This document shows positions 8,799 to 20,646 of a stretch of 64,000 nt of DNA, one piece after another. The notes under the pieces were generated by a model. It ran no database searches and was not told the DNA's origin. It saw nothing but the letters and a program-made list of their open reading frames with translations. Within the stretch, counting starts at the first letter, position 1. The number at the start of each line of letters is the position of its first letter. Source of the stretch: Pseudidiomarina donghaiensis (GTDB taxonomy: Bacteria > Pseudomonadota > Gammaproteobacteria > Enterobacterales > Alteromonadaceae); assembly GCF_900116895.1 (NCBI RefSeq), contig NZ_FPCF01000003.1, forward strand, positions 124,001 through 188,000. The letters run 5' to 3'. A program made the translations under genes and the position numbers.

Positions 8799-9743
8799 AT
8801 GAACACCAAATTGACTGTGGCAGCAGTAGCGATAGCGGCAACTTTGTTTTCAGCGACAACATCTGCGCAAGACGAATCGGAATTATTCGATTTTTACGGC
8901 AAGATTAGTGTTGGCGTGCAGTTCAGCGATCTTGACGACGGCACCGACAACGATCGCGAGCTTGAATCTTACGCTTCCCGCTTTGGCGTAAAAGGCAGCA
9001 GTAACCTCGATGGGGGCTTAGAAGTCATCTACCAACTGGAGTGGGAAGTCGATGTTGCCGACCTTGGTGGGTCAGACAATATTAAGTCTCGTAATCAGTT
9101 TGTAGGTTTGCGCGGTAACTTTGGTGAAGTGACTGTTGGCCGTCGCGATACAGCATTGAAACTATTGCAAAGTGGATTTGACCCGTTTTCTAACTATGAA
9201 GGTGACATGAAACACATCTTCGCGGGTAAAAACCGTACAAAAAATACCATTAGTTATTTCTCACCTAAGTTTGATGAATTCCAACTTGCCGCTAGTTACG
9301 TTTTCTCTGAGGACGACTTGGTTGATGACGGTGTCTCAATGACCGCTACTTATGGCGATAAAAGCATGAAGAGCACTGTCTTCTACGCTGGCGTAGGTGT
9401 TGATGACAGTGTTAATGGCAAAGATATTGTTCGTGCTGTGGTTATGACTAAAGTAGGCTCCACAAAACTTGGCTTATTGTACCAAGACCAAGAAAACGTG
9501 GATGGCACTGGTCAAGCTGACGGCTTTGTGGCGAACGCGGTGCAACCGTGGAACGACTTTACCTTCAAGCTGCAATACCAAATGATGGAATTTTCGAATG
9601 GTGATGAAAGTTCGTTAGCAGCAGGCGTTGATTACAAGTTAGGTAAAAACACCAAGCTTTTCAGCTGGTACACTGGCCGCGACTTGGATAACGTCGACGC
9701 ACAGCAACGTTACGTCGCAGTCGGTATCGAACATAAGTTCTAA
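8799..9743 (+). CDS. Gram-negative general-type porin, probably phosphate-starvation induced
   Basis: A 314-residue outer-membrane protein. The signal peptide (MNTKLTVAAVAIAATLFSAT, cleavage after TSA) is followed by ELFDFYGKISVGVQFSD, the typical first strand of trimeric porins. Then come ASRFGVKGSSNLDGGLEVIY and FVGLRGNFGEVTVGRRDT, both classic Gram-negative porin motifs. The C-terminus RYVAVGIEHKF ends in Phe, as needed for Bam-mediated insertion. The upstream in-frame GTG is ignored because GGGGC lies just before ATG 8799. The PhoB box upstream suggests a function like PhoE or OprP, that is, anion or phosphate uptake under phosphate limitation (inference from regulation; pore selectivity is not visible). 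Confidence 0.88.
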   Translation: MNTKLTVAAVAIAATLFSATTSAQDESELFDFYGKISVGVQFSDLDDGTDNDRELESYASRFGVKGSSNLDGGLEVIYQLEWEVDVADLGGSDNIKSRNQFVGLRGNFGEVTVGRRDTALKLLQSGFDPFSNYEGDMKHIFAGKNRTKNTISYFSPKFDEFQLAASYVFSEDDLVDDGVSMTATYGDKSMKSTVFYAGVGVDDSVNGKDIVRAVVMTKVGSTKLGLLYQDQENVDGTGQADGFVANAVQPWNDFTFKLQYQMMEFSNGDESSLAAGVDYKLGKNTKLFSWYTGRDLDNVDAQQRYVAVGIEHKF

Positions 9744-9785
9744 GCAAGGTACACTAAGGCCATCTTTAAAACGGAAGTGTTATTG

Positions 9786-10712
9786 ATGGCTAACTTCATA
9801 TTTATTGCCGGATACGTCGTTATTGGATTACTGCTACAACGCAGCCGGCAATTTCCCCAAAACACCGGGCAAATTCTGAATGCTTACGTGATCTACGTGG
9901 CTTTGCCGGCTGTTGTGTTGCAAAAAATTCCGAGCCTGACCTTTGGCAAAGAACTGCTATACCCAGCATTAATGCCTTGGCTATTACTAGCGCTGACGGT
10001 ACCGGTGTTATTGGCGTTAAGCAAATGGCTTAAGTGGTCGCGCTTAACCACGGGAGCCATGCTTATTGTGGTTCCACTGGGCAATACCTCGTTTGTTGGC
10101 TTTCCTATGGTCGAGGCGTTTTTTGGACCACAGGGCATACCCTACGCGCTGCTATATGACCAACTAGGCTCTTTTTTTATTTTGTCTATTTACGCCACCA
10201 TTATTGCGGCAGTATACAGTCATGAGCCTGGCGCTGAAGCAAAACGGCCAAGCGCTGGGGCTATCGCGTTGCGAATTGCTAAGTTTCCGCCCTTTGTGGC
10301 ACTGGTTGTTGCGTTATTACTGCGCGGTATTGAGTATCCTGCGGTGCTGAGCCAGTTTGTTGATTCCTTAGCGATTACGTTAGTGCCGGTGATTATGGTC
10401 GCCGTGGGTTATCAGCTGAAATTTCGTTTACCACAAGAAGACAGAGGCCCTTTGTATTGGGCGCTCGGGTTAAAGTTGGTGGCAACGCCCGTAGTGGCAT
10501 TGGCGCTGTTATATAGCTTTGGTTTAGAACAACTGGCGGTGCAAGTAACCATTATGGAAGCAGCGATGCCGGCCATGATTTCTGCCGGCGCTCTGGCCAT
10601 TATGGCAGGGTTAGCACCGACGCTCTCGGCCGCCATTGTGGGGTATGGCGTGTTACTGTGCTTTGTAACACTGCCATTGTGGTACGCGTTTATTCAGTTT
10701 TTGCTGCCGTAA
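9786..10712 (+). CDS. AEC (auxin efflux carrier) family transporter
   Basis: A 308-residue integral membrane protein with about ten hydrophobic helices in two halves. Characteristic features are the N-terminal helix [30 protein letters not shown] and the conserved [18 protein letters not shown], plus the C-terminal [21 protein letters not shown] members move carboxylates or similar small anions across the inner membrane; the substrate here cannot be told. The ATG at 9786 is preceded by GGAAG, while an upstream GTG (9777) lacks this. The 3' end overlaps the convergent xseA by about 23 bp, so no terminator separates them. Confidence 0.88.
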   Translation: MANFIFIAGYVVIGLLLQRSRQFPQNTGQILNAYVIYVALPAVVLQKIPSLTFGKELLYPALMPWLLLALTVPVLLALSKWLKWSRLTTGAMLIVVPLGNTSFVGFPMVEAFFGPQGIPYALLYDQLGSFFILSIYATIIAAVYSHEPGAEAKRPSAGAIALRIAKFPPFVALVVALLLRGIEYPAVLSQFVDSLAITLVPVIMVAVGYQLKFRLPQEDRGPLYWALGLKLVATPVVALALLYSFGLEQLAVQVTIMEAAMPAMISAGALAIMAGLAPTLSAAIVGYGVLLCFVTLPLWYAFIQFLLP

Positions 10713-12015
10713 AATCACCTTCAGCAACTTTAATTTGAAACGACTCACCAGCGGCCAACTGTTTAGGGTTGCGCACCACGGCACCGTCGTTTTTACGCAC
10801 CACGGCATAACCACGCTCAATGGTTTGTAATGGGCTGACCATGTGCAACCCTTGGGTGAGCGCTTGAAATTGTTGACGCTGTTGCTTCAATAATTGCTGC
10901 ATCGCCAACTGTAGCCGCTGTTGCAGCTGCTGCTGTTGTTGTTGCAAAGGCGCCAAACGACGTTCAGGGTGAACCGTTTGCAAACGGTTCGACAGCTGTA
11001 GCTGAGCGCGCTGCTGTTGTTGCAGTGCCCGCTGCACGCTTTGCTGCGCGCGCATGCTTAACTCATCAAGGCGCTGACCGTTTTGTTGTAACTGTCGTTG
11101 TGGATGTTGTTGTTGCAAGCGGACAGTGAAATGCTGCTGTTGTTGCTGGTGCTGACGAAAAAAGCGCGCCCAGGCTTGCTCAACGCGATGGCTTAAATGA
11201 CTAATTCGGTGCAGGGTTTCGCGCTGGTCGCGACTAACAAGTTCAGCTGCAGCCGATGGGGTTGGCGCGCGTACATCAGCGACAAAGTCACAAATGGTAA
11301 AATCAACTTCATGGCCGACCGCCGAAATTGTTGGAATAGGGCAACTATGCAGTGCATAAGCTAATTGCTCGTCGTTGAAACACCATAAATCTTCCAATGA
11401 ACCGCCGCCGCGCGCCATAATCAGAACATCAACTTCGTTGCGCGCAATGGCACGTTGTAACATGTGTAGTAGTTCGCCGGTAGCCGCTTGGCCTTGCACG
11501 GCGCTCGGGTAAATCACCACCTCGATACTGGGGTCGCGGCGCTGCAATACGGCTAAAATGTCGCGCACAGCAGCGCCTGTGGGCGAGGTAATCACCCCAA
11601 CTTTTTTGATCGACTCAGGTAGCGGCTGCTTATGCGCGGGGTCGAACAGCCCTTCGGCCTGTAACTTGGCTTTCAGTTGTTCGTATTTTTGCTGCAGCAA
11701 ACCAGCACCAGCGTCTTCCATATGCTCAATAATGAGCTGGTAGTCGCCGCGTGGTTCGTAAACGGTCAGTTTGGCTCGCACCAACACTTGCATACCGTGC
11801 TGGGGCCTAATTCGTACCCGCTGATTGGCATTGCGAAACATGGCTGCGCGAATTTGTGCACGCTCATCTTTCAGAGTGAAATACCAGTGGCCCGAGCTTG
11901 GTGCCGCGAAGTTTGAAATTTCGCCAACCAGCCAAACCGAGCCGAAACCTTGCTCAAGTACTTGTCGTACCTCGGTGTTTAATCCATAAACGGTAAAAAT
12001 ATGGGGCTGCTGCAT
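10690..12015 (-). CDS. xseA: Exodeoxyribonuclease VII large subunit
   Basis: A 441-residue protein. An N-terminal OB fold (about 1-105, with [20 protein letters not shown] and [20 protein letters not shown]) is followed by the catalytic domain (about 125-320). The latter has the conserved [36 protein letters not shown] and [21 protein letters not shown] long helical region rich in Gln and Arg comes next, and then a C-terminal segment ([20 protein letters not shown]). It acts with XseB, not in this window, to degrade single-stranded DNA. The gene is divergent from guaB, as in enterics. The tail region is unusually glutamine-rich, with runs of CAG/CAA codons. Confidence 0.96.
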   Translation of the reverse strand: MQQPHIFTVYGLNTEVRQVLEQGFGSVWLVGEISNFAAPSSGHWYFTLKDERAQIRAAMFRNANQRVRIRPQHGMQVLVRAKLTVYEPRGDYQLIIEHMEDAGAGLLQQKYEQLKAKLQAEGLFDPAHKQPLPESIKKVGVITSPTGAAVRDILAVLQRRDPSIEVVIYPSAVQGQAATGELLHMLQRAIARNEVDVLIMARGGGSLEDLWCFNDEQLAYALHSCPIPTISAVGHEVDFTICDFVADVRAPTPSAAAELVSRDQRETLHRISHLSHRVEQAWARFFRQHQQQQQHFTVRLQQQHPQRQLQQNGQRLDELSMRAQQSVQRALQQQQRAQLQLSNRLQTVHPERRLAPLQQQQQQLQQRLQLAMQQLLKQQRQQFQALTQGLHMVSPLQTIERGYAVVRKNDGAVVRNPKQLAAGESFQIKVAEGDFTAAKTE

Positions 12016-12047
12016 GCGAAAACCTCGTGGTATAGTTGAAAAAACAG

Positions 12048-12076
12048 TTTACTGAAAAGCCGTTTGCGAGTAAAAT
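12048..12076 (+). promoter_or_regulatory. Candidate sigma-70 promoter of guaBA
   Basis: TTTACT (12048-12053) and TAAAAT (12071-12076) are separated by 17 bp and lie 38 bp before the guaB start codon. The match to consensus is four of six for the -35 and five of six for the -10. The sequence between contains CGTTTGCG, which resembles half of a PurR site, but the other half does not match. Confidence 0.45.
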
Positions 12077-12113
12077 CTGCCCGCAACATTAAGTCAGCCA
12101 GTGAGATGTTGCC

Positions 12114-13583
12114 ATGCTACGAATTGCTCAAGAAGCCCTTACCTTTGACGACGTTTTACTCGTCCCCGGTCATTCAACTGTTTTACCCCATACTGCCGAT
12201 TTGCGCACGCGCTTAACTCGCGGAATTGAACTCAATATTCCGATGGTTTCTGCAGCCATGGACACGGTTACCGAAGCAGCATTAGCAATTGCCCTCGCAC
12301 AGGAAGGCGGGCTTGGTTTTGTGCATAAAAACATGACCATCGCCGAACAGGCCGCGCACGTTCGCAAAGTGAAAAAATACGAAAGTGGTATGGTGTCAGA
12401 TCCTATCACCGTTAGCCCAGACACGACCTTAGGTGAAATTCGTGCGTTAGCCGTGGAACATGGCTTTCATGGTTTTCCAGTGGTCGAGAAGTCAGGTGAG
12501 TTGGTCGGCATTATTACTGGCCGTGACACGCGAGCAGAGCGTGACGACAAGCGTTTGGTTAGCTCCATCATGACCGCCAAAGAAAAATTAGTCACCGTAA
12601 AAGAAAACGCCAAGAGCGAAGAAATTCTTAACTTAATGCACCAACATCGCATTGAAAAAATCTTGGTGGTTGATGATGCGTTTCATCTACGCGGCATGAT
12701 TACCCTCAAAGATTTCACCAAAGCCGAAAATAAACCAAATGCTTGTAAAGACGAACTTGGCCGTTTGCGCGTCGGTGCTGCCGTGGGTGTCGGCCCAGGC
12801 ACTGAAGAGCGGGTTGAAGCTCTCGTTGAAGCGGGTGTTGACGTCTTGTTGATTGATACCTCACACGGCCATTCGCAAGGCGTGATTGACCGTGTTACTT
12901 GGGCCCGTAAAACCTATCCAGACCTTCAAATTATTGCCGGTAACGTTGCCACCGGTGCTGGCGCCAAAGCACTCGCCGATGCCGGCGTTGATGCGGTAAA
13001 GGTAGGCATTGGCCCAGGCTCAATTTGTACTACGCGTATTGTTACCGGTTGCGGTGTGCCGCAAATTACCGCCATTAGCGACGCTGTGGATGCGCTAAAA
13101 GGTACAAACATTCCAGTGATCGCTGACGGTGGAATCCGCTTCTCGGGTGATATCGCCAAAGCGATTGCCGCTGGAGCAGACTGCGTAATGGTTGGCAGTA
13201 TGCTGGCCGGTACCGAAGAGTCGCCAGGTGAAGTTGAGTTGTATCAAGGTCGCTACTACAAGTCATACCGCGGTATGGGCAGCATTGGCGCCATGAATCA
13301 GCGCCACGGTTCGTCAGATCGTTATTTTCAAGCGTCCAATGAAGCGGAAAAATTAGTGCCAGAGGGAATTGAAGGCCGAGTGGCTTATAAGGGCCCAATC
13401 GCAACCATTATTCACCAGCAAATGGGCGGTTTACGCTCAGCTATGGGGTTAACAGGCTGTGCCACCATTAAAGAAATGCGTACTAAACCACAGTTTGTCA
13501 AAGTAACCGCTGCGGGTATGGGCGAATCGCACGTGCACGATGTGCAAATCACCAAAGAAGCTCCAAACTATCGAATGGGTTAA
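12114..13583 (+). CDS. guaB: Inosine-5'-monophosphate dehydrogenase
   Basis: A 489-residue enzyme that oxidises IMP to XMP with NAD+, the committed step to GMP. The N-terminal motif [13 protein letters not shown] and [20 protein letters not shown] begin the TIM barrel. Two CBS domains occupy about residues 93-205. The active loop [10 protein letters not shown] contains the catalytic Cys305, and the mobile flap has [20 protein letters not shown]. The length is normal for bacterial IMPDH. guaA follows after 6 bp, forming the classic guaBA operon. Confidence 0.98.
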   Translation: MLRIAQEALTFDDVLLVPGHSTVLPHTADLRTRLTRGIELNIPMVSAAMDTVTEAALAIALAQEGGLGFVHKNMTIAEQAAHVRKVKKYESGMVSDPITVSPDTTLGEIRALAVEHGFHGFPVVEKSGELVGIITGRDTRAERDDKRLVSSIMTAKEKLVTVKENAKSEEILNLMHQHRIEKILVVDDAFHLRGMITLKDFTKAENKPNACKDELGRLRVGAAVGVGPGTEERVEALVEAGVDVLLIDTSHGHSQGVIDRVTWARKTYPDLQIIAGNVATGAGAKALADAGVDAVKVGIGPGSICTTRIVTGCGVPQITAISDAVDALKGTNIPVIADGGIRFSGDIAKAIAAGADCVMVGSMLAGTEESPGEVELYQGRYYKSYRGMGSIGAMNQRHGSSDRYFQASNEAEKLVPEGIEGRVAYKGPIATIIHQQMGGLRSAMGLTGCATIKEMRTKPQFVKVTAAGMGESHVHDVQITKEAPNYRMG

Positions 13584-13589
13584 GCCAAC

Positions 13590-15164
13590 ATGCAAGATAT
13601 TCATGCACATCGTATATTGATTTTAGATTTTGGTTCGCAATACACGCAATTAATTGCGCGCCGCATTCGCGAGCTTGGGGTGTATTGTGAGTTATGGGCG
13701 TGGGACGTTAGCGCCGACGATATCAAAAACTTTAAGCCAAACGGCATTATTTTGTCAGGCGGCCCTGAGTCGGTTACTGAAGCAAATTCACCACGGGCAC
13801 CCGAATATGTCTTTGAAGCCGGTGTGCCGGTGTTCGGTATTTGCTACGGCATGCAAACCATGGCCGAGCAACTGGGTGGTAAAGTTCAAGGCTCACTAGA
13901 GCGCGAGTTTGGCTATGCGCAAGTTGAGCGCATTGCACCTTGCCCATTGTTTCATCACATTGAAGACAGCGTGCACGATAACGGTAATCCGTTGCTTGAC
14001 GTGTGGATGAGCCACGGCGATAAAGTTATTGAGGCGCCTGAAGGTTTCGACATTGTCGCACAAACCCCAACCTGCCCAATTGCCGCTATGGCCGACGATA
14101 AGCGCGACTTCTATGGCGTGCAGTTCCACCCTGAAGTAACCCATACGCGTCAAGGCATGCGTATGTTAGAGCACTTTGTCGTGGAAATTTGCGAATGTGA
14201 ACGTAACTGGACACCTGCTCACATTATTGATGACGCAGTTGCTCGTATTCGTGAGCAAGTGGGAAATAACAAAGTTGTGCTGGGGTTATCTGGCGGCGTG
14301 GACAGTTCCGTAACCGCGATGTTGTTACACCGCGCCATTGGCGAACAGCTTACCTGCGTATTTGTTGATAACGGCTTATTGCGTTGGCAAGAAGCTGAGC
14401 AAGTGATGGAAATGTTCGGCGACCACTATGGTTTGAATATTGTTCATGTCGACGCTGAAAACCGTTTTCTTGATGCCTTAGCTGGCGAGCAAGACCCAGA
14501 AGCCAAGCGCAAAATTATTGGCCGCGTATTTATTGAAATATTCGACGAGCAAGCAAGCCGTATTAAAGACGTGTCGTTCTTAGCGCAGGGCACTATTTAT
14601 CCCGACGTTATTGAATCGGCAGGCTCTAAAACCGGCAAAGCGCATGTGATTAAATCGCACCACAACGTTGGTGGCCTGCCAGAAGACATGAAGCTAAGTC
14701 TGGTTGAGCCTTTGCGAGAATTGTTCAAAGATGAAGTGCGTAAAATTGGCCTCGAGTTAGGCTTGCCGTATGACATGCTATATCGCCACCCATTCCCAGG
14801 CCCAGGCCTTGGTGTGAGGGTATTGGCTGAAGTAAAAAAAGAATACTGCGACTTACTGCGCCGTGCCGATCATATTTTTATCAGCGAGCTACGTCATGCC
14901 GGTATTTACCATGATGTTAGCCAAGCGTTTGCGGTATTTTTGCCGGTTCGCTCGGTAGGCGTTATGGGTGATGCGCGTAAATATGATTGGGTGATTGCGC
15001 TGCGTGCAGTTGAAACCATTGATTTTATGACAGCCCGTTGGGCACATTTGCCGTATGAGCTACTCGAAAAAGTATCGAACCGTATTATCAACGAAATCGA
15101 TGGCATTTCGCGGGTTGTGTACGATATTTCGGGTAAGCCACCTGCCACCATTGAATGGGAATAA
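13590..15164 (+). CDS. guaA: GMP synthase (glutamine-hydrolysing)
   Basis: A 524-residue enzyme that converts XMP, ATP and glutamine to GMP. The class I glutamine amidotransferase domain has the nucleophile Cys85 in VFGICYGMQ and the His-Glu pair in [10 protein letters not shown]. The ATP-pyrophosphatase domain has the P-loop LSGGVDSSV at about residue 233. The C-terminal dimerisation domain ends KPPATIEWE, identical to the usual GuaA terminus. It lies directly after guaB, in the same operon. Confidence 0.98.
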   Translation: MQDIHAHRILILDFGSQYTQLIARRIRELGVYCELWAWDVSADDIKNFKPNGIILSGGPESVTEANSPRAPEYVFEAGVPVFGICYGMQTMAEQLGGKVQGSLEREFGYAQVERIAPCPLFHHIEDSVHDNGNPLLDVWMSHGDKVIEAPEGFDIVAQTPTCPIAAMADDKRDFYGVQFHPEVTHTRQGMRMLEHFVVEICECERNWTPAHIIDDAVARIREQVGNNKVVLGLSGGVDSSVTAMLLHRAIGEQLTCVFVDNGLLRWQEAEQVMEMFGDHYGLNIVHVDAENRFLDALAGEQDPEAKRKIIGRVFIEIFDEQASRIKDVSFLAQGTIYPDVIESAGSKTGKAHVIKSHHNVGGLPEDMKLSLVEPLRELFKDEVRKIGLELGLPYDMLYRHPFPGPGLGVRVLAEVKKEYCDLLRRADHIFISELRHAGIYHDVSQAFAVFLPVRSVGVMGDARKYDWVIALRAVETIDFMTARWAHLPYELLEKVSNRIINEIDGISRVVYDISGKPPATIEWE

Positions 15165-15167
15165 CGC

Positions 15168-16571
15168 GTGCTGCGCTGGTTGGTAAGCTTTTTAGCATTA
15201 GGTTTGTTACTAGGCTGCGCACCAGAGCCGCAGCCTAGTCAGCTTGACGCCATTAAAGCGCGCGGTGTACTGCGTGTTGGCACGCTATTGGGCCCAACCA
15301 GTTATTACCTAGATGCCAATGGCGAGGCCGGTATTGAATATGTACTGGCAAAAAATTTCGCCGATGACTTGGGCGTGGAGCTAGAAATGGTTTCACGCTA
15401 CAACGTCAAAAACCTCATGAATTTGCTAGAAACACGAGAAGTTGACTTGTTAGCCGCTGGATTGGACCGCACGGAACCTCGTGCGCAAAAATTTCGTTTT
15501 GGCCCCCCTTATTTGGAAGTTGAGCAGCGCGTGGTGTTTCGTCAAGGATCTCGTAATCGGCCTCGCAGCTTAGACGAACTTGACGCAGAACTGGTGGTGG
15601 TTGAAGGGTCTAGTCACCATGATTGGCTTCTAAGTATTGCTGCTGACTACCCAGATTTACAGTGGCGCGCAACCGAAGAGCAAGACACCGCCGGTTTGCT
15701 ACAACAAGTGATTGACGGCGACATTGCCTACACTGTGGCCGATAGTAATACCTTAGATTTGCAACGTCGGTATTTCCCAAACTTAAGTGTTGCCTTCACG
15801 GTTCGAGACAACGTGGATATCGCTTGGATGCTGAATCAACACGTTGATGGCTCCTTGTATGCTGAGGTTATTCGCTATTTTGGCGACTTGCGCGAGTCGG
15901 GACAGTTAACCCAACTACTTGATCAACATTTTGGCCATGTTAGCTCCTTCAATTATGTCGATACCAGCCTATTCATTAACGCGGTACAATCTGTTTTGCC
16001 TAAGTACCGAGAGTTATTTGAACAGCACGCGGGCAGCCTAGATTGGCGTTTATTAGCAGCAATAAGTTATCAAGAAAGCCATTGGAATCCGCGGGCTGTT
16101 TCGCCGACCGGGGTGCGCGGCATGATGATGTTAACCCTGCCAACGGCAAAAGCCATGGGGGTGACCAGTCGGTTAAACCCGGCTCAAAGCATTGAAGGCG
16201 GTGCCCGTTATTTTGAACGTATGCTGCAGCGCATTCCAGCGCGAATACAGGAGCCAGACCGTATTTGGTTTGCCTTAGCGGCGTATAATATTGGCTATGG
16301 GCATTTAGAAGACGCACGTATATTAACGCAACAGCAAGGCGGTGATGCCGATCGTTGGATAGATGTGCGAAAACGACTACCTTTATTACGACAGAAAAAG
16401 TTTTATCGCCAAACCCGCTTTGGGTTTGCTCGTGGTGATGAACCGGTGCGATACGTAGGGAACATACGTCGCTACTATGACACTTTGGTTTGGCTTGATG
16501 AGCGAGGACGCATTCCAGCCAAACCAATGACGATCACCATTCCCGAAGGGAGTGGTGACGGAGCCGAATAA
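15168..16571 (+). CDS. mltF: Membrane-bound lytic murein transglycosylase F
   Basis: A 467-residue lipoprotein. The lipobox is LLLGC with Cys17. An ABC-type solute-binding (SBP_bac_3) domain from about 25 to 265 is followed by an SLT lysozyme-like domain. In the latter, AAISYQESHWNPRAVSPTGV carries the catalytic Glu303 and RGMMMLTLPTAKAMGVT follows. It cleaves peptidoglycan glycan strands to anhydromuropeptides, and the N-terminal domain is regulatory. The start codon is GTG 15168, 3 bp after guaA, so it may be read through from guaBA. As in enterics, mltF neighbours purL, but here both lie on the same strand. Confidence 0.95.
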   Translation: MLRWLVSFLALGLLLGCAPEPQPSQLDAIKARGVLRVGTLLGPTSYYLDANGEAGIEYVLAKNFADDLGVELEMVSRYNVKNLMNLLETREVDLLAAGLDRTEPRAQKFRFGPPYLEVEQRVVFRQGSRNRPRSLDELDAELVVVEGSSHHDWLLSIAADYPDLQWRATEEQDTAGLLQQVIDGDIAYTVADSNTLDLQRRYFPNLSVAFTVRDNVDIAWMLNQHVDGSLYAEVIRYFGDLRESGQLTQLLDQHFGHVSSFNYVDTSLFINAVQSVLPKYRELFEQHAGSLDWRLLAAISYQESHWNPRAVSPTGVRGMMMLTLPTAKAMGVTSRLNPAQSIEGGARYFERMLQRIPARIQEPDRIWFALAAYNIGYGHLEDARILTQQQGGDADRWIDVRKRLPLLRQKKFYRQTRFGFARGDEPVRYVGNIRRYYDTLVWLDERGRIPAKPMTITIPEGSGDGAE

Positions 16572-16693
16572 TGCGCAAAAGCAACCGTCGATTAGTTTCA
16601 CCCGAGCGCCGTCGCGCTTGGTTACGCAAACAACGCCATTTGCAAACCGAGCGACGACAAAAATGGTTTCGCTTAACTGAAAAGCAAGACTGA
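16571..16693 (+). CDS. Possible 40-residue arginine-rich miniprotein
   Basis: An ATG overlaps the last base of the mltF stop codon (TAATG arrangement) and opens a 40-codon frame ending TGA at 16691. The translation starts MRKSNRRLVSPERRRAW and is highly basic: about eleven Arg, four Lys and only a few acidic residues, with two Trp. It carries no signal peptide or TM segment. I do not recognise a family. The stop/start overlap suggests translational coupling to mltF, and it sits between mltF and purL. It could also be a chance frame; conservation in relatives would decide. Confidence 0.45.
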   Translation: MRKSNRRLVSPERRRAWLRKQRHLQTERRQKWFRLTEKQD

Positions 16694-16734
16694 AAAACAA
16701 GATTAACAGCCCCTAAAATTTTGGAGACTTGTCT

Positions 16735-19700
16735 GTGGAAATAGTACGCGGTGCTCCCGCTTTGTCTGATTTTCGTACTGAAAAGTTGCTACAACGGCTG
16801 CGTGCGGCAGAATTGCCTGTTAGCGAACTCTACGCTGAATACATGCACTTTGTGGATGTTGAGCAGTCGCTCGATAGCGACGAAAATCAGGTATTAGCAA
16901 AATTGCTGACTTATGGCCCTACTGTTGCAGCGCACGCACCGCAAGGCCAATTAGTGGTTGTGGTACCCCGGCAAGGGACTATTTCTCCGTGGTCGTCAAA
17001 AGCGACAGATATTGCGCACAATTGTGGGTTAACCCAAATTCACCGTATCGAGCGTGGTGTTGCGTATTATTTAACGGGCGACCTTAGCGCAACGCAAATG
17101 CAGCAAGCTGCAGCGTTGTTACACGACCGTATGACGGAAATGGTGCTAGGCAGTCTTGAGCAGGCCTCGGTGCTCTTTAAAGAAGCAGAACCAGCGCCAT
17201 TAGCAAGTATCGATATTTTAAGCGGCGGCCGCGAAGCCTTGCAGCGTGCAAACATTGAAATGGGGCTTGCGCTTGCAGATGATGAAATTGACTATTTGTA
17301 TGACAATTTCACCGCGCTTGAGCGCAACCCAAATGACATTGAACTGTATATGTTTGCGCAGGCAAACTCAGAGCACTGTCGTCATAAAATCTTTAATGCC
17401 GACTGGACTATAGACGGCAAAGAACAGCTGAAATCGTTGTTCAAAATGATCAAGAATACCTATGAAGTGACTCCAGACAACGTGTTGTCGGCGTACAAAG
17501 ACAACGCTGCCGTCATGGTGGGCTCAGAAGCTGGGCGTTTTTATCCATACCCGACGGGCAGCAATGCTGCCGGTGAGTACAGCTATTTTCATGAGCCTGT
17601 GCATATTCTCATGAAAGTGGAAACGCACAACCATCCTACCGCTATTTCGCCTTATCCTGGTGCCGCAACCGGCTCTGGTGGTGAAATTCGTGATGAGGGG
17701 GCTACAGGCCGTGGTTCGAAGCCAAAAGCCGGCTTGGTTGGTTTTAGCGTGTCTAACTTACGTATTCCAGGCTTTGAACAGCCATGGGAAGAAGACTTCG
17801 GTAAGCCCGATCGTATTGTCACGGCACTAGATATTATGCTTGAAGGCCCGTTAGGTGGCGCAGCATTTAATAATGAATTTGGCCGCCCAGCGCTAACCGG
17901 TTACTTCCGTACTTACGAAGAAAAAGTAAATAGCCACAACGGCGAAGAAATTCGTGGTTACCACAAGCCAATTATGATTGCTGGCGGTATGGGGAACATT
18001 CGCGAGCAACACGTTGAAAAAGGCGATATTCCAGTTGGTGCCAAATTAGTGGTATTAGGCGGCCCGGCGATGAATATTGGTTTAGGTGGCGGTGCGGCAT
18101 CATCGATGGCATCAGGTACTTCCACCGAAGATCTCGACTTTGCCTCGGTGCAACGGGATAACCCTGAAATGGAACGTCGTTGCCAAGAAGTCATTGACCG
18201 CTGTTGGCAGCTGGGTGAGAAAAACCCCATTGCCTTTATTCACGATGTGGGCGCCGGTGGTTTATCTAACGCGATGCCGGAACTGGTGGGCGACGGTGGC
18301 CGCGGTGGTAAATTTGAACTGCGCAAAGTACCGAACGATGAGCCGGGCATGTCGCCACTGGAAATTTGGTGTAACGAGTCACAAGAACGTTACGTGATGG
18401 CGATAGCGCCAGAGCGCATGGACGTATTTGAAGAGATTTGTAAGCGCGAACGTGCACCGTTTGCAGTGATTGGTGAGGCGACCGAAGCTGAACACCTAAC
18501 CATGACTGACGCGCACTTTGGCAATAACCCGATTGATTTGCCCCTGAACGTGCTCTTAGGCAAGCCGCCTAAGATGCATCGTGATGTGAAGTCGCAACGT
18601 GCCGACGGCGAGGCGTTAGTTCGTGATGAAATTAAACTCAACGAAGCGGCTAAGCGCCTGTTACGCCTACCATCTATTGCCGAAAAAACATTCTTAATCA
18701 CCATTGGTGACCGCACGGTTACCGGTTTAGTGGCACGTGACCAAATGGTTGGTCCGTGGCAAATACCTGTCGCTGATGTTGCGGTGACTGCGGCAAGCTA
18801 CGACACCTATGCGGGTGAAGCCATGGCAATGGGCGAGCGTACACCGCTGGCATTATTAAACTTCGCCGCTTCGGCCCGCATGGCGGTGGGTGAGTCTTTA
18901 ACGAACTTAGTGGCTGCCGATATTGGCGATTTGAAATTTGTGAAATTGTCAGCGAATTGGATGGCTGCGGCAGGTCACCCAGGTGAAGATGCTGGCCTGT
19001 ACGAAGCGGTTAAAGCCGTGGGTGAAGAGCTGTGTCCGGCGCTTGGAATCACCATTCCGGTGGGCAAAGATTCGATGTCAATGAAAACTCAGTGGCAAGA
19101 CGAGCAGGGTGACAAATCCGTGACTGCGCCATTAAGTCTGGTCATTACGGCATTTGGCCGCGTGCGCGATGTGCGTCGCACACTGACGCCGCAGTTGCGC
19201 ATGGACAAAGGTGACAGCAAACTTGTTTTAATTGATTTAGGCCGCGGACAAAACCGTTTAGGTGGCTCGTCGCTGGCGCAGGTTTATCGCCAGCTAGGCG
19301 ACCTAACCCCAGATGTCGATAGCCCAGAGTTATTAAAAGGCTTCTTTGATGCCACCCAACAGCTTATTCACGAGAAAAAACTGTTGGCCTACCATGACCG
19401 TTCCGACGGTGGTTTATTCACCACCGTCGCGGAAATGGCCTTTGCTGGCCATTGTGGGGTGGAAGTTGCACTCGATGCATTAGGTGAAGACGACTTAGCG
19501 GCATTATTTAGCGAAGAGCTTGGTGCTGTAGTGCAAGTAAGTGTTGAAGAGCTTGACGCAGTAATTGAAGCCTATAAAGCACACGGCTTAGAAGACTGTG
19601 TGCATGTCATCGGTCGCCCGGTTCGTGAAGACGTGGTGCGCTTTAATCGCAATGGCGAAGAAGTATTGTCGCACTTGCGTAGCCATTACCGCGCTATTTG

Positions 19701-20631
19701 GGCGGAAACCACGCACCAAATGCAGCGTTTACGTGATAACCCAGAATGCGCAGACGAAGAGTTTGAAACCAAACAGAACTTGAATGATCCTGGCTTGTTC
19801 GCTGACTTAACCTTTGATATCAGTGAAGACATTGCCGCGCCATATATCAATACTGGGCGTGACCCATTGGTTGCGGTGTTGCGCGAACAGGGCGTGAACT
19901 CGCATGTGGAAATGGCGGCAGCCTTTGATCGGGCAGGTTTTGCGGCCATTGACGTGCACATGAGCGATATCTTGAGCGGCCGAGTCAGCTTGGAAAAATT
20001 CAATGGCTTAGTGGCCTGCGGTGGCTTCTCGTACGGTGACGTACTGGGTGCCGGCGAAGGCTGGGCAAAATCAATTTTGTTCAATAATCGTGCCCGCGAT
20101 GAGTTTGCTGCGTTCTTTGAACGCAATAAAACCTTTGCGTTAGGCGTTTGTAACGGTTGTCAAATGCTCTCGAACCTTAAAGAGCTAATTCCGGGGGCGG
20201 AAGCATGGCCACACTTCGTTACTAACCGTTCAGAGCGCTTTGAAGCGCGTTTCAGTTTGGTTGAAGTGCAAAAGAACAACTCATTGTTCTTTGAAGGCAT
20301 GGCTGGTTCACGCATGCCAATCGCCGTGTCACATGGCGAAGGCCGTGCTGAATTTAAGGGCAATGACTTAGCTACCGTGAATGCTGAAGGCTTAGTGACC
20401 ATGCGTTATATTAATAACCGTGGTGACATTGCCGCTAGCTACCCTGCCAACCCGAATGGCTCGCCTGAAGGTATTACCGGCTTAACCACCGCCGACGGTC
20501 GGGTATCGATTATGATGCCGCATCCGGAGCGGGTATTCCGTACTGTAGCGAATAGCTGGCACCCAGACGAGTGGGGCGAAGATAGCCCATGGATGCGCAT
20601 GTTCCGCAATGCGCGCGTTTATCTCGGCTAA
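16735..20631 (+). CDS. purL: Phosphoribosylformylglycinamidine synthase (large single-chain form)
   Basis: A protein of about 1298 residues, catalysing FGAR + Gln + ATP to FGAM in purine synthesis. The order is: an N-terminal PurS-like domain, a linker ([12 protein letters not shown]), a first AIRS-like domain ([20 protein letters not shown]), a second one, and a C-terminal glutamine amidotransferase domain. The last has the nucleophile Cys1139 in GVCNGCQM and a terminal His/Glu in MPHPERVF. The family start is MEI-RG-PALS, so I choose GTG 16735, which has GGAG 8 bp upstream, over the TTG at 16729, where the spacing would be only 2 bp. A terminator follows. Confidence 0.97.
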   Translation: MEIVRGAPALSDFRTEKLLQRLRAAELPVSELYAEYMHFVDVEQSLDSDENQVLAKLLTYGPTVAAHAPQGQLVVVVPRQGTISPWSSKATDIAHNCGLTQIHRIERGVAYYLTGDLSATQMQQAAALLHDRMTEMVLGSLEQASVLFKEAEPAPLASIDILSGGREALQRANIEMGLALADDEIDYLYDNFTALERNPNDIELYMFAQANSEHCRHKIFNADWTIDGKEQLKSLFKMIKNTYEVTPDNVLSAYKDNAAVMVGSEAGRFYPYPTGSNAAGEYSYFHEPVHILMKVETHNHPTAISPYPGAATGSGGEIRDEGATGRGSKPKAGLVGFSVSNLRIPGFEQPWEEDFGKPDRIVTALDIMLEGPLGGAAFNNEFGRPALTGYFRTYEEKVNSHNGEEIRGYHKPIMIAGGMGNIREQHVEKGDIPVGAKLVVLGGPAMNIGLGGGAASSMASGTSTEDLDFASVQRDNPEMERRCQEVIDRCWQLGEKNPIAFIHDVGAGGLSNAMPELVGDGGRGGKFELRKVPNDEPGMSPLEIWCNESQERYVMAIAPERMDVFEEICKRERAPFAVIGEATEAEHLTMTDAHFGNNPIDLPLNVLLGKPPKMHRDVKSQRADGEALVRDEIKLNEAAKRLLRLPSIAEKTFLITIGDRTVTGLVARDQMVGPWQIPVADVAVTAASYDTYAGEAMAMGERTPLALLNFAASARMAVGESLTNLVAADIGDLKFVKLSANWMAAAGHPGEDAGLYEAVKAVGEELCPALGITIPVGKDSMSMKTQWQDEQGDKSVTAPLSLVITAFGRVRDVRRTLTPQLRMDKGDSKLVLIDLGRGQNRLGGSSLAQVYRQLGDLTPDVDSPELLKGFFDATQQLIHEKKLLAYHDRSDGGLFTTVAEMAFAGHCGVEVALDALGEDDLAALFSEELGAVVQVSVEELDAVIEAYKAHGLEDCVHVIGRPVREDVVRFNRNGEEVLSHLRSHYRAIWAETTHQMQRLRDNPECADEEFETKQNLNDPGLFADLTFDISEDIAAPYINTGRDPLVAVLREQGVNSHVEMAAAFDRAGFAAIDVHMSDILSGRVSLEKFNGLVACGGFSYGDVLGAGEGWAKSILFNNRARDEFAAFFERNKTFALGVCNGCQMLSNLKELIPGAEAWPHFVTNRSERFEARFSLVEVQKNNSLFFEGMAGSRMPIAVSHGEGRAEFKGNDLATVNAEGLVTMRYINNRGDIAASYPANPNGSPEGITGLTTADGRVSIMMPHPERVFRTVANSWHPDEWGEDSPWMRMFRNARVYLG

Positions 20632-20646
20632 GTGAGCCGAAATAGC

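Noticed and set aside
10850-11180. Triplet-repeat expansion in xseA
   Set aside because: CAG/CAA-rich codons encode the helical Gln-rich tail normal for this family; the runs are short and interrupted.
12054-12070. PurR operator before guaB
   Set aside because: Only the right half (CGTTTGCG) resembles the consensus; the left half does not match, so I do not list it as an operator.
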